Positions 14,154 to 23,017 are shown, counted from the first letter of the stretch. The stretch: DNA of 33,888 bases from Byssovorax sp. (GCA_025362495.1 JANYGI010000072.1:1-33888), one strand, 5' to 3'. The notes: generated by a model not told the origin, from the sequence alone. Program-made: numbers and translations.

Positions 14154-16625
14154 ATGCTCAGCTTGTGGTTCGCGAGCGGGGAAGACTCCCTGTCTGTCCG
14201 GCAGTTCACGGTGCACGAGGGCGTGTCGTCGCTCTTCCAGGTCGACGTCGTGGCGCGGTCGCCGAGCGACGATGTCGATCTCGAGGCTCTCCTGGGGCGC
14301 CCGGCGAGCTTTCGCGTCCAGCGCGCGCTCGGCGAGGGAGCCGGCGCGCCGCGCACCTTCAACGGCATCTGCAGCGCCGCCCGGCAAACGCGGGTCGAGC
14401 GGAGCGGCCTCTCCACGTACGAGCTCCGCCTCGTGCCGCCGCTGTGGCTGCTGACGGAGCGACGGAATCACCGCGTCTTCCAGCACGCTTCGGTCCCCGA
14501 CATCGTCACGAAGCTCCTCGGCGAGTGGGGGATCGAGGCCGATTGGCACATCGACAAGGAGGCGTATCCCCGGCTCGACTACCGCGTTCAGCACGGCGAG
14601 AGCGACTTCGCGTTCCTGAGCCGCCTCCTCGAAGAGGCCGGCATCGCCTACACGCTCGACGCGGGGACGGCGCGCGAAGACGGCGGCTCGAAGGTGGCGC
14701 TCTTCGATCACCTCGCCTCGACGCCGCCGCGCGCGGGCGGGGCGATCCCTTACCAGGACAGCCCCAGCGCCGCTTCGGCGCGCGAGTACGTGACCGGCGT
14801 CCAGATCGCGCACCAGCTCCGGCCGGGCAAGCTCACGCTCCGAGGCTTCGATTTCCGGCGCAAGCTCGACGCTCCTCTCGTCGCGGTGGCCACGGCTCGG
14901 GCCGCGCGCGGGCCGACCGACGTCGAAGCGCGGCTCGAGCAGAGTGTCTATTCGCCCGGCGCGTTCTTCGCGGAGAAGCCCCCTCTGGAAGGCCCGCGGC
15001 GCGGTGAGAGCCCCGCGGCCGACGATCAGGGCATCTCCCGCGCCGACGAGAAGATCGGAAAGCAGCAGGCGGATCGCAGCCTCGCCGCCGCGCGGGCGGG
15101 GCGGCGTGGGGTCGAGTTCGCGACCAACTTGGTGGATCTCGCGCCGGGGACGGTGTTCTCGATCGGTGGACACACCCACGGCGCCCTCGCGTCGCATCAC
15201 GAGCTGCTGGTGACTCGACTCGAGATGTCCGGCGCTCACGACGGCGAGTGGACCATCGCCGGGAGCGCCGTCTTCACCGACGTGGCCTATCGGCCGCCGC
15301 GCACGACGCCGAAGCCGGTGGTACAAGGGGTGGAGAGCGCGGTCGTCGTCGGGCCGGCCGACGAGGAGATCCACACCGACGAGCTCGGCCGGGTGCGGGT
15401 GCAGTTTCCCTGGGATCACGAGGGCGATTTCGACGAGCACAGCTCGTGCTGGATCCGGGTGAGCCAGGGCTGGGCCGGCGCCGGCTATGGCATGCTCGCC
15501 CTGCCGCGCGTGGGCCAAGAGGTGGTGGTGGGCTTCTTCGGCGGCGATCCCGATCACCCGGTTATCGTCGGGCGGCTCTTCAATACCACCTCTCCGATCC
15601 CCAGCAAGCTGCCCGAGGAGAAGACGGCGACGACCTGGCGGAGCTCGAGCTCGCCGGGCGGTGAGGGCTGGAACGAGATCACCTTCGAGGACGCGCGGGG
15701 CCAGGAGCGGGTGTACATGCAGGCCGAGCGCGACCTGGAGAAGCTCGTCAAGGCCAACGAGTCCGCGAGCGTGGGTGGCAATCGCAGCCGGCAGGTCGCG
15801 GCGACCGAGACTGTCACCATCGGGCTCGCGCAGACGATCGCCGTCGGCGGCGGGCGTTCGGTGAGCGTCGGCGTCGACGACGAGACCACCGTCGGTCAGC
15901 GGTACGCGGTGAGCGTCGCCCCGGCGGCCGCGGAGGGCGGGAAACAGCTCCTTCCGACCGGCTTCGAGATGGTCAATCGCAAGATCACGCTCACCACGGG
16001 TGAGGCGACGATAACGCTGGAAGGGCCGAACATCACGCTCGACGCGGCCGCGAGCATCCTGCTCAACGCGGCGGCGAACATCACCATCAACGGGCGTGCG
16101 GACATCCACCTCGGCGGCGGGGCGAACGTGGTGATCAGGGCCCGCAACGGCGATCTCGTGGTGCAGGGCGGACCCAACGTGCTCATCAATCCGAGCGTGG
16201 CCGCCGAGCAGGATCCCTCGGTGATCCCGGTCGACCAGCCGCCCGGCGTCGAGATGGACGAGGACGTGATCGAGGCCGAGGACAGCGCGAGCTTCCAGCC
16301 CGACGAGCCCGAGTGGCTGAAGAGCCAGGTCGCGCCCGGAGGCAAGCTCGATCCGCTGCGCTGGGGCCCTGATCACGAGGACTTTGGTTACTTCCACCTC
16401 GGCGTGATCGCGGCTGCGGCGCGCATCCCGCTCGGCGTGATGATGCGGCAGCTCGGCAAGCAGCGCGTCGCGAGCCACGGCGCCAGCGTCGATCGGGGCG
16501 ATCCCGGCAATGGCCTCTTCGGCGGGAAGGCCCCGTATGGCAACGAGCCGCACCATCACGCGTTGATGGCCCGCGGTGTCCGCTACCACGCGAGCTACTA
16601 CACCTGGGGTGACCATGACGCGTGA
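14154..16625 (+). CDS. vgrG: VgrG spike with C-terminal toxin-44-like domain
   Basis: An 823-residue type VI secretion tip protein. Residues of about 1-640 form the VgrG/gp27-gp5 body: F-Q-V-D-V-V-A, the Y-E-L-R-L-V-P-P-L-W-L-L-T-E-R-R-N-H-R-V-F-Q motif, R-V-Q-H-G-E-S-D-F-A-F-L-S-R-L-L-E-E-A-G, and the OB-fold V-R-V-Q-F-P-W-D plus W-I-R-V-S-Q-G-W-A-G. A beta-helix follows (T-I-T-L-E-G-P-N-I-T-L-D-A-A-A). After an acidic linker, residues 720-823 form an extra domain with G-P-D-H-E-D-F-G-Y-F-H-L-G, I-P-L-G-V-M-M-R-Q-L-G and A-P-Y-G-N-E-P then G-V-R-Y-H. These features match the polymorphic toxin type 44 family. It is thus an evolved VgrG carrying its own effector. No other T6SS genes lie in the window. 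The downstream gene overlaps by 11 bases. Confidence 0.93.
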   Translation: MLSLWFASGEDSLSVRQFTVHEGVSSLFQVDVVARSPSDDVDLEALLGRPASFRVQRALGEGAGAPRTFNGICSAARQTRVERSGLSTYELRLVPPLWLLTERRNHRVFQHASVPDIVTKLLGEWGIEADWHIDKEAYPRLDYRVQHGESDFAFLSRLLEEAGIAYTLDAGTAREDGGSKVALFDHLASTPPRAGGAIPYQDSPSAASAREYVTGVQIAHQLRPGKLTLRGFDFRRKLDAPLVAVATARAARGPTDVEARLEQSVYSPGAFFAEKPPLEGPRRGESPAADDQGISRADEKIGKQQADRSLAAARAGRRGVEFATNLVDLAPGTVFSIGGHTHGALASHHELLVTRLEMSGAHDGEWTIAGSAVFTDVAYRPPRTTPKPVVQGVESAVVVGPADEEIHTDELGRVRVQFPWDHEGDFDEHSSCWIRVSQGWAGAGYGMLALPRVGQEVVVGFFGGDPDHPVIVGRLFNTTSPIPSKLPEEKTATTWRSSSSPGGEGWNEITFEDARGQERVYMQAERDLEKLVKANESASVGGNRSRQVAATETVTIGLAQTIAVGGGRSVSVGVDDETTVGQRYAVSVAPAAAEGGKQLLPTGFEMVNRKITLTTGEATITLEGPNITLDAAASILLNAAANITINGRADIHLGGGANVVIRARNGDLVVQGGPNVLINPSVAAEQDPSVIPVDQPPGVEMDEDVIEAEDSASFQPDEPEWLKSQVAPGGKLDPLRWGPDHEDFGYFHLGVIAAAARIPLGVMMRQLGKQRVASHGASVDRGDPGNGLFGGKAPYGNEPHHHALMARGVRYHASYYTWGDHDA

Positions 16626-17103
16626 CGAGACGCCGGATGACGACGCGGAAGAAGCCGACGATCTCGATGATCTCGACGACTCCGGCGAGGCCGAGGAGGA
16701 CGACGGCGAGCCGGAGGAGAAGACCGAGATCGTCGGTGTCCGCCGCCTCTCTTCGGTCGACTCGTGGGAGATGTACGCCGTCCGCGACGAGGACACGGGC
16801 GAGCCGATCGCGTCAGTCGCCATCAGCTCGCCGAGGAACGGAGCGCGCGCCGTCGACTACGCGGTATGGCGCACCCGAGGCGCCGAGGAGCCGAGCTCCA
16901 CGGGCTCTCTCCACCGCAAGGGCGACTCCGCCGTACCGGCGACCGCGTGGGACGATGCCGCGCGCGAAGAGGTGCTCCGGCAGGTGTTCCACCATCACGA
17001 GGCCGACCTCGGCGTGAAGCAAGACAAGGTCGATTTCCGGCTCGCGCCGCGCGCGGCGAGCGATGACGATGAGCCGGACGACGAGCCCGGCGACGAGAGC
17101 TGA
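16615..17103 (+). CDS. acidic protein overlapping vgrG, candidate immunity protein
   Basis: A 162-residue protein. The ATG at 16615 is inside the vgrG 3' end (11-base overlap in another frame) with GGGGT just upstream, indicating coupled translation. Both ends are extremely acidic (residues 3-40 and the last 20 are rich in Asp and Glu). The middle (about 42-140) looks like a folded alpha/beta domain, R-R-L-S-S-V-D-S-W-E-M-Y-A-V-R-D, then A-S-V-A-I-S-S-P-R-N-G-A-R-A-V-D-Y-A-V-W. There is no signal peptide or membrane segment, which fits a cytoplasmic partner. Position directly after a toxin-bearing VgrG and the strong negative charge are what is usually seen for immunity proteins against nucleases. 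An adaptor/chaperone role is the main alternative. No known immunity family was recognised. Confidence 0.75.
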   Translation: MTRDETPDDDAEEADDLDDLDDSGEAEEDDGEPEEKTEIVGVRRLSSVDSWEMYAVRDEDTGEPIASVAISSPRNGARAVDYAVWRTRGAEEPSSTGSLHRKGDSAVPATAWDDAAREEVLRQVFHHHEADLGVKQDKVDFRLAPRAASDDDEPDDEPGDES

Positions 17104-17124
17104 AGGGACGCGAAGAGGACAGCC

Positions 17125-17880
17125 ATGGATAATCATCCCAATGTGTTCTTCGGCGGCCACGCCGTCGAGATCGCGCCGCCTCTGGGCGGTAAATCCCACG
17201 TCATGGCTCACGCCGCGTCGGCGGGGGCCAGGGGCGGCTCCTCGGGGGGAGTGCCGTGCCTCTACACGCTGAAGGTCAAGCGTGGGAGCGCCAATGCCCA
17301 CCTGAAGACCAAGGCCCACTGGGTCCTCGGCGGGATACCCCAGCCGGCGGACAGCGAGCCGGAGCACACCTTCTACGTGGGGAGGAAATGGACGGTCAAC
17401 CACTTCGACCGCTACTGGGGGTTCGTGATCTTCGGCGGGAAGAGGTACTACGGCTGGATCGATGGGAGCAACGTCCACGGCAAGAAGGGCAAGTCGGTCC
17501 GCCGGCTGAAGACGTACGCGGCCTACGTGGCCTCGGTCCGCGGCGTGATGCTCCACGCTTGGCGGTACCTCGACAAGAAGCATCACGCGATACCCGTGCA
17601 GGCGAAGTTCAAGTCCAGCGAGAAAAAGCTCACCCTCTACCGGAACCGGGACTCGAGCGAGGCGAGCACGAACTTCATCCACAAACCGGCGAAGGGGGGG
17701 TATCGCTTGTACGTTCGGTGGGCCTCCAACAGCTGGATCCTGGTGGGGCACGACGGGTGGTATTTCATCAAGGGGTCGTACAAGGACCTGAAATTCAAGG
17801 GCAAGGGCCTCGAGAAGACGGACAAGCGCCCGATGGAGTCGATGTCGCTGAGCTCCATCGCCAGTCACGCCATCCCCTGA
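17125..17880 (+). CDS. basic SH3-like protein of the vgrG island, function unknown
   Basis: A 251-residue protein with an AGGA ribosome site six bases before the ATG and 21 bases after the acidic gene, so likely the same transcript. It is very Lys/Arg/Trp/Tyr-rich. Two segments look like bacterial SH3-like strands: W-T-V-N-H-F-D-R-Y-W-G-F then Y-Y-G-W-I-D-G-S-N-V (about 90-118), and Y-R-L-Y-V-R-W-A-S then V-G-H-D-G-W-Y-F-I-K-G (about 193-218). There is no signal peptide. The N-terminal 45 residues are Gly/Ala/Ser-rich. Codon choice (AAG, GGG, TAC, more AT) differs from the vgrG gene, suggesting separate ancestry. It could be a second cargo effector aimed at cell walls, a loading factor, or an extra protective protein. 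Hairpins follow the stop. Confidence 0.75.
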   Translation: MDNHPNVFFGGHAVEIAPPLGGKSHVMAHAASAGARGGSSGGVPCLYTLKVKRGSANAHLKTKAHWVLGGIPQPADSEPEHTFYVGRKWTVNHFDRYWGFVIFGGKRYYGWIDGSNVHGKKGKSVRRLKTYAAYVASVRGVMLHAWRYLDKKHHAIPVQAKFKSSEKKLTLYRNRDSSEASTNFIHKPAKGGYRLYVRWASNSWILVGHDGWYFIKGSYKDLKFKGKGLEKTDKRPMESMSLSSIASHAIP

Positions 17881-17892
17881 AGCCGCGCGGCG

Positions 17893-17940
17893 CCTCGCCT
17901 GGAGCGAGGGCCGCGCGCGAGCATTGACGCTCTCGCGCGG
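17893..17940 (+). terminator. two tandem hairpins ending the vgrG island
   Basis: First hairpin CCTCGC (17893-17898) / GCGAGG (17904-17909) with loop CTGGA. The second has 11-base arms at 17911-17921 and 17930-17940 (CCGCGCGCGAG / CTCTCGCGCGG, one mismatch) with an 8-base loop. They begin 13 bases after the stop of the SH3-like gene. No U-tract follows. Confidence 0.55.
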
Positions 17941-18136
17941 CGAGGTCCACGAAAGCGCTTCTGCGGATCCCACGTGCCCTTCTTCACCAGCTGCGGTAGC
18001 CCGTGTGGCGCGATCGCCTTCCGGTCGATTGCCAATCCGGGACCACGGCTCGCCCCGGCCGGCGCTCGACGTTGGCCGCCTCGCCGGCGCGGTCCGCGTG
18101 GCTTGACACGCCCCCCGGCAATCGGTCTGATGCTCC

Positions 18137-19651
18137 ATGCTGTCTGTTCTGGGTTCGCTTCGCGCGCGGCGTCGCCGGGAGCGCGTGATGGGCGCTGCCG
18201 TCCTCGGCGCCACGCTCTTTCTCGCGCCGGCTGCGGCGCGCGCGACGCCCACGACTGACGGCTGTCAGGAGGGCTCGTTCGCCCTGCAACAGGCCCTCTG
18301 GCACGCCGAGCAGGCCCTTCAGGCCGGCGAGGAGCAGAGCGTGCGCGACGACGTGGCCCACGTGGTGCGCGACGGCGCGGCGGAGCCTTATTTCCTGCTG
18401 CGCTCCGGCGGTCTCCTCGAAGGGTTGAAGGACAGCGCCGGCGCCGACGCGATCTACATGAAGGCGCTCGAGGCCGTGAAAGGAGGCGATCCGAACATGG
18501 GGCACCTCTACCAGGCAGCGGCTCTCTTCCACCTTCACCGCGCCTCCGAGGCCGCCCCGCTGCTCGCGGCGGTCCGCGCCAGGAAGGACGCGCTCCAGAT
18601 CTACACGTGTCGTTTCATCCCGGTCGCGCTGGCGATGGCCGACACCGGCGACCAGAGCGGGGCAATCGAGCTGCTCACCGCCGCGCGCGACAGAGCGCCG
18701 GAGAAGCGCTCGATCCACGACGCGCTCGTGGGGCTAGCGTTTCGCAGCAACGATCCGGCGCGCATCGACGCCGCCCTCGACGCGGCGCTCTTGCGATTCC
18801 CGACCGACGTGGCGTTCACCGTGCGGCGCGCCAACCTGATCAAGGTCCGTGGTCGCGCCGACGAGGCGCGCGCGATGCTCGAGAAGCTCATCCTCGCTGG
18901 CGAGGAAGATCCCAACCTCCTCGGCGAGTACCTCGGCCTCGTGAGCGGCGAGGACAAGGCGCGCAAATCCCTCGATCAGACGCTGAAGCTCGCGGAGGCG
19001 CACCCCGAGCTGCACGCGCTAGCGATGCTCGTCGGCGTCGAGTATCATTATCTCGGCGAGTACGAGAAATCGACCCTCTGGCTCTCGAAGACTGGCAATC
19101 TCATCGATCGCGAGCCGCGGATTCCCATGTACCTGGCGATGAACCAGTTTCGCCTCCGCCACCAGAAGGAGGCGGAGGACTTGATCGAGAGGGCGGCGCG
19201 CGCCGGGCGCCCGGATCCGGACATTTACTACTGCCGGGCGATCATCGCCGTTCGCAAGGATCCGGCGGCCTCGGTGCGCGATCTCGAGCATTACATGCGG
19301 CTCACGAGCGGTCGCCCGGACGCGAACCCCGGCAAGCAAGAGCGGGTGCAGCAGACTCTGGATCTGGTCCGGCGCTGCACCGAGGGGCCGGATCCGCTCG
19401 GCTGCGTCCAGCGCGACGTGGTCGACAAGGCGATGGCGCTGGCGTTCAACGAGCACCTCGTGGCGCTGCGGCCCGAGGGCGCGCCGGACGTGAGGCCTTT
19501 GCAGCCGGGGGCCACCGCGCCGCCGGACGCCACCCTGGCGGCGCGCGCGGAGCACGCCTCGCGGGCCGCGCTGTACTCCGCTGCTGTCGCGGCGGCGCTC
19601 CTCGCGCTCGCCGGCGCCGCCGCGGCGTGGCGCGCCAAACGGCGTTCGTGA
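18137..19651 (+). CDS. TPR-repeat protein with signal peptide and C-terminal membrane anchor
   Basis: A 504-residue protein. The start at 18137 gives an Arg-rich n-region (R-A-R-R-R-R-E-R) before the hydrophobic core and an A-R-A cleavage region; an internal ATG at 18188 has a better GGGAG site but would leave an uncharged signal. Most of the mature protein is helical TPR/Sel1-like repeats (A-D-A-I-Y-M-K-A-L-E-A, A-R-A-M-L-E-K-L-I-L-A-G-E-E-D-P-N, G-E-Y-E-K-S-T-L-W-L-S). The last 30 residues are a single membrane helix followed by R-A-K-R-R-S. It would expose a TPR scaffold outside the cytoplasmic membrane, anchored at the C-terminus. The stop overlaps the next gene as GTGA, so the two products likely work together. 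Confidence 0.85.
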   Translation: MLSVLGSLRARRRRERVMGAAVLGATLFLAPAAARATPTTDGCQEGSFALQQALWHAEQALQAGEEQSVRDDVAHVVRDGAAEPYFLLRSGGLLEGLKDSAGADAIYMKALEAVKGGDPNMGHLYQAAALFHLHRASEAAPLLAAVRARKDALQIYTCRFIPVALAMADTGDQSGAIELLTAARDRAPEKRSIHDALVGLAFRSNDPARIDAALDAALLRFPTDVAFTVRRANLIKVRGRADEARAMLEKLILAGEEDPNLLGEYLGLVSGEDKARKSLDQTLKLAEAHPELHALAMLVGVEYHYLGEYEKSTLWLSKTGNLIDREPRIPMYLAMNQFRLRHQKEAEDLIERAARAGRPDPDIYYCRAIIAVRKDPAASVRDLEHYMRLTSGRPDANPGKQERVQQTLDLVRRCTEGPDPLGCVQRDVVDKAMALAFNEHLVALRPEGAPDVRPLQPGATAPPDATLAARAEHASRAALYSAAVAAALLALAGAAAAWRAKRRS

Positions 19652-21717
19652 AGCCGCCCGGGACCGGCCTCTCGTGGCTCGGGTCATGGCTCGTGCTGGC
19701 GCTGGTGATCTTCGGCGGCGTCACCGCGTACCTGTGGAGGCCCCCGCCGCCGCGCTCCGATGATGAGTTCCTGATCGAGCCCCGCCAGGGAGAGCAGCTC
19801 GGCGCGTGGATGAACCCGTCCGGCGCCGCGGGAGCATGGGTGCTGGAGGGCGGCAACATCCTCCAGAATCACGCGGTCTTTCGCTACGTCGAGCCGTCGA
19901 CGGGGGCGCGCGCGACGATCGAGCTCCACCATCGCGACGCGGTGCCCACGCCAGCGCTCTCCACGGATACCTTTGCTCTCCGCGCCGAAGGGGGCGTGGC
20001 GCCGGCAGAGCTGCTCGCCGCGCTCGGAGCCCGCCTTCGCGCCGGGGAGGGGAGCTATCGCTGGATCGAGCCCGCCGAGCACCCCACGCCGATGTGGCTG
20101 CGCCGCCTCCGGCAACTGCAGCTCCCGGTGGCGTGGTTCCTCGTCGCGCAATCCCCGCTCTGGTTGATCCTCGCCTATCGTCGCGCCCTCGCGCAGCTCG
20201 CCAGGCTCCCTCGACGCGCGCGCCTCGGCGTCTTCGCGGCGGTGGTGGTCGCGGTCGTGGTGCGCTGGGTCGTCGCGCCGCTCCGGCTCGTCGTCCTCTA
20301 CATTGGCTATCAGCTCACGGCGCAGGAGCTCACTCTCCAGCCTTTGCCGCGCTACGGGGCGGCCGTCGCGGTGTTTCACCACGCGCTCCTCCGCGCCTTC
20401 GCCCCGGATCACCTCACCACCCTCTGGGCCCACGCCATCCTCGGCGTGCTCCTGGTGCCCCTCGTGGCGGCGCTCGTGCATTCCTGTGCTCGACGCCCCG
20501 TCGCCGCCGTCGCGGCCGCGTTCCTCTGGGCGCTGGTGCCGGCCTTCATCGCCCACGACAACTCCGAGGCCAACACCGTACCTCTCCTGTTCTGGATGGT
20601 CTCGGGGCTCGTGCTCTGGCTCGACGCGCGCGACCGCGGTGGGTGGCTCTCGCTCGGGGGGAGCGCCGCGCTGCTGGCCCTCGCCGTCGTCGGAAGGCCA
20701 GAGTTTCCGCTGCTCGTCCCGGCCGCCGTCGTCGCGCTCGCGCTCGGCTCCGGGCGCCGCTCGCGGCTCCCGATCGGCGCGATTTTACCGCTCGTCGTGG
20801 CCACCGCGCTCCTGGCGATTCCGCACGTCGTTCACGTCGGCGAGAGCGCGGCTCTCCTCGCGGCGCGCGACAGCCTGCCCATGGGTCATTCCCTGCTCGG
20901 GACGAACCGCGCCGGCGTCCTCGATGCGTCGCTCTACCCGTTCGCTCTCGTGCCCTTCGCGCTCGCGGCGGTCGTGTTGCCAGGCTCGCGCCGCGCCGCC
21001 GCCCTCCTGCTGCTCGTGGCGACTCTGGGCCTGGTCCTCACCTGGGTCGACCTCGATCCGGCCAATATCCTCCGCGTCCAGGTGCCGGGCGCGCTGTTCT
21101 ACGCGCTCGCCGTCGCGATCGGCATGGCCAGCGCCGCCGAGATCGCGCGACGCCGCCTCGCGCGCCCCCGCGCTCGCGGCCTCGTCGCCGCGGGGACAGG
21201 CCTGCTCCTGGCGCTCAGCGTGATACCGTGTCTGCCAACAGCCTTTGGCCGCACCAATGAAGACGAGGAAGAGGCGTTCCTGCGCGAGGCCACGCGCTCC
21301 CTGCCGGCGGGCGATCTCCAGCTTGTGCGGCTCGGCTACGGCGATGTGCGAGGCAGCCTGAGCGGCTCGCCCGTGCACCTTTATTTCCCGGACTATCTCT
21401 TCGCGCCGCCCGGGAGCGGCCGCACCGTGCGCGACATCGCCGACTGGCTGCGCGACCAATCACATCCCGCGGCGTATCTCGTCGTCGGCACGCGGTGTTA
21501 CACGCCGGAGCGCCCCTATTCCCCGAACACGGCTCCGGAGGTCGTCCCGCTGCGCGACGCCTGCAAAGAGGCCCTCGGCCACACCACCGATGTGGTGCTC
21601 GAGCGCGTCGTCCCGAGCCACGGTGATCCGGTCCGCACCGGGTTTTACGGCACCGCGAAGGGGCGCCCGATGCGGCTCGGGCTCTACCGCTTGCGGCCCG
21701 AGCCCGCGGCGCCGTGA
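19648..21717 (+). CDS. polytopic membrane protein, probable GT-C-type glycosyltransferase
   Basis: A 689-residue protein starting at a GTG that overlaps the TPR gene stop (GTGA). TM1 is at about 10-28 (W-L-V-L-A-L-V-I-F-G-G-V), followed by a roughly 110-residue soluble loop holding D-D-E-F-L-I-E, then about ten more hydrophobic segments up to about residue 540, and a C-terminal soluble domain of about 150 residues. The middle segments (L-P-R-Y-G-A-A-V-A-V-F-H-H-A-L, I-A-H-D-N-S-E-A-N-T) resemble PMT/ArnT-like GT-C glycosyltransferases that use polyprenyl-linked sugars, but the key acidic pair of the first loop is not clearly identifiable here. The call is therefore moderate. The long ORF upstream of 19648 in this frame is a shadow of the TPR gene. 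Convergent with the rhomboid gene after 21 bases. Confidence 0.72.
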   Translation: MKPPGTGLSWLGSWLVLALVIFGGVTAYLWRPPPPRSDDEFLIEPRQGEQLGAWMNPSGAAGAWVLEGGNILQNHAVFRYVEPSTGARATIELHHRDAVPTPALSTDTFALRAEGGVAPAELLAALGARLRAGEGSYRWIEPAEHPTPMWLRRLRQLQLPVAWFLVAQSPLWLILAYRRALAQLARLPRRARLGVFAAVVVAVVVRWVVAPLRLVVLYIGYQLTAQELTLQPLPRYGAAVAVFHHALLRAFAPDHLTTLWAHAILGVLLVPLVAALVHSCARRPVAAVAAAFLWALVPAFIAHDNSEANTVPLLFWMVSGLVLWLDARDRGGWLSLGGSAALLALAVVGRPEFPLLVPAAVVALALGSGRRSRLPIGAILPLVVATALLAIPHVVHVGESAALLAARDSLPMGHSLLGTNRAGVLDASLYPFALVPFALAAVVLPGSRRAAALLLLVATLGLVLTWVDLDPANILRVQVPGALFYALAVAIGMASAAEIARRRLARPRARGLVAAGTGLLLALSVIPCLPTAFGRTNEDEEEAFLREATRSLPAGDLQLVRLGYGDVRGSLSGSPVHLYFPDYLFAPPGSGRTVRDIADWLRDQSHPAAYLVVGTRCYTPERPYSPNTAPEVVPLRDACKEALGHTTDVVLERVVPSHGDPVRTGFYGTAKGRPMRLGLYRLRPEPAAP

Positions 21718-21738
21718 GGGCTCACCCGGGGTGGCGCC

Positions 21739-22356
21739 TCAAAACATGGTCTTCAAGGTTCGCTCGACGAGCGTCGGCTCGAACACATAGGTGAACAGAG
21801 CACCGTAGAACGCCCCGCCGAGGTGCGCGTCGTGGTCGATGCCGTCGCCGGCGCTGTACGAATGCCAGACGCTGTAGGCCAGGTAGCCGAGGGCGAACAC
21901 CAGGCCGGGTATCGGCATCGGGAGGAACATCACCTGGAGCTCGAGCTTCGGATTGAGGAGGATCGCGCTGAACATCACGGCCGCGACGGCGCCGGACGCG
22001 CCGAGCGAAGCGTACTTCGGCGATCGCATGAAGCGCAGCGTCGTCGGCACGAACGCGACGACGACGGCGCTGATGTAGAGGGCGAGGAACTCCGTCACGC
22101 CCAGCACCTTTATCGCCGGCTCGGCGAAGAACCAGAGCGCGATCATGTTGAAGGCGAGGTGAGTGACGTCGTTGTGCACCCACCCGGCCGTGAGCAGGCG
22201 GTGGACTTGCCAGCTCTCGCGCACCTGATAGGGGATCAAGATCAGCGCGCGCTGCAGGGGCTTGATCAGCCAGCCCAGCAGCGTCACCCCCACCACCGAC
22301 GCGATCAGCAGCACGGGGACCGACAAGGGGACATCGAGCGCGTGGCCACGGGACAT
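21739..22356 (-). CDS. rhomboid-family intramembrane serine protease
   Basis: A 205-residue membrane protein with about six hydrophobic segments. The rhomboid signature is present: H-R-L-L-T-A-G-W-V-H in the first loop, H-L-A-F-N-M in TM2 (the oxyanion-side His/Asn pair), the nucleophile Ser121 in G-A-S-G, and the catalytic His178 in D-A-H-L-G-G. Length is typical for minimal bacterial rhomboids. It would cleave membrane-embedded helices of other proteins. No clear ribosome site precedes the ATG at 22356. The upstream gene on the same strand ends 70 bases away, so co-transcription is possible. Substrate unknown. Confidence 0.9.
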   Translation of the reverse strand: MSRGHALDVPLSVPVLLIASVVGVTLLGWLIKPLQRALILIPYQVRESWQVHRLLTAGWVHNDVTHLAFNMIALWFFAEPAIKVLGVTEFLALYISAVVVAFVPTTLRFMRSPKYASLGASGAVAAVMFSAILLNPKLELQVMFLPMPIPGLVFALGYLAYSVWHSYSAGDGIDHDAHLGGAFYGALFTYVFEPTLVERTLKTMF

Positions 22357-22426
22357 GGCGCGCAGGCTACCACGTCGCGCCGCGAGCGCGGTTCGTCACT
22401 CGATGCGACGAAACGCCGTTGGGCTC

Positions 22427-23017
22427 TCAATCGTCGTCAGGCGACTCCGGGAGCGAGTCGACGAAGGGCGCCCCGGCCTTGATCCACACCAGCGTATCGC
22501 TGACCTTCGACGCCGAGGCCACGCGCGTCATCCTCCCGCCCACGATGGCGAAGACTCCCAGGCTGACGACGGCCAGGGCCGCGACGCCCCGCGCTTCGGC
22601 CCACATGCTCATGATCATCACGAGCGCGCTCACGCCGACTCCGGCCCAGAGCACCGTCAGTCCCTTCGTTCGCCGCGCCCGGTGCTCCTTGCAGAGACCG
22701 AGGCTGACGACGGCAGTCTTGCGCACCATGGCGGCGACGATGAAATAAACGATCCACCCGGCGAGCATGAGAAAATACACGCTCGGGTTGTGCCAGGTGA
22801 ACGTCCGCTGGAGCCTGAAGCGCGTCTTGCGGTTGCAGATCACGCAACGGTCCGGGAGCTGGCCGCTGTGCTTCTCGAGCACCGCGAGCCCGTCCTGCTG
22901 CCAGCAGCCCGAGCCGTCGGAGTCGTCCTTCTTCTTCTTGCCCTTCTTGCGACGCGGTCGCGCGTCGGGCTCCTCGGTGCCGGCCGCGGGAGGCGCGTAC
23001 GGATTGAACTCGTCCAT
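22427..23017 (-). CDS. small zinc-ribbon membrane protein (N-P-Y-A-P-P type), function unknown
   Basis: A 196-residue protein. The N-terminus F-N-P-Y-A-P-P is a recurrent start among bacterial membrane proteins of unknown role. It is followed by a highly basic stretch (R-R-K-K-G-K-K-K-K). A putative zinc ribbon is formed by C-V-I-C (about 58-61) and a later C-K-E-H. Three hydrophobic segments follow: one near Y-F-L-M-L-A-G-W-I-V-Y-F, and two after L-T-V-L-W-A-G. The C-terminal tail is acidic. A purine-rich GAGAGA precedes the ATG. Placed just upstream of the rhomboid gene, possibly in one transcript; a functional link is not shown. Confidence 0.78.
   Translation of the reverse strand: MDEFNPYAPPAAGTEEPDARPRRKKGKKKKDDSDGSGCWQQDGLAVLEKHSGQLPDRCVICNRKTRFRLQRTFTWHNPSVYFLMLAGWIVYFIVAAMVRKTAVVSLGLCKEHRARRTKGLTVLWAGVGVSALVMIMSMWAEARGVAALAVVSLGVFAIVGGRMTRVASASKVSDTLVWIKAGAPFVDSLPESPDDD

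Noticed and set aside
13833-16823. The minus-strand frame of phaZ stays open for another thousand codons over vgrG
   Set aside because: It is a high-GC shadow antisense to vgrG; the family start M-P-Y-H-L-H-E-L-Q is at 13832 and nothing upstream resembles a known domain.
21739-22356. Rhomboid protease considered as the sorting enzyme for the MYXO-CTERM tail
   Set aside because: MYXO-CTERM processing is attributed to CPBP-type myxosortases; the rhomboid is 7 kb away and shows no special link.
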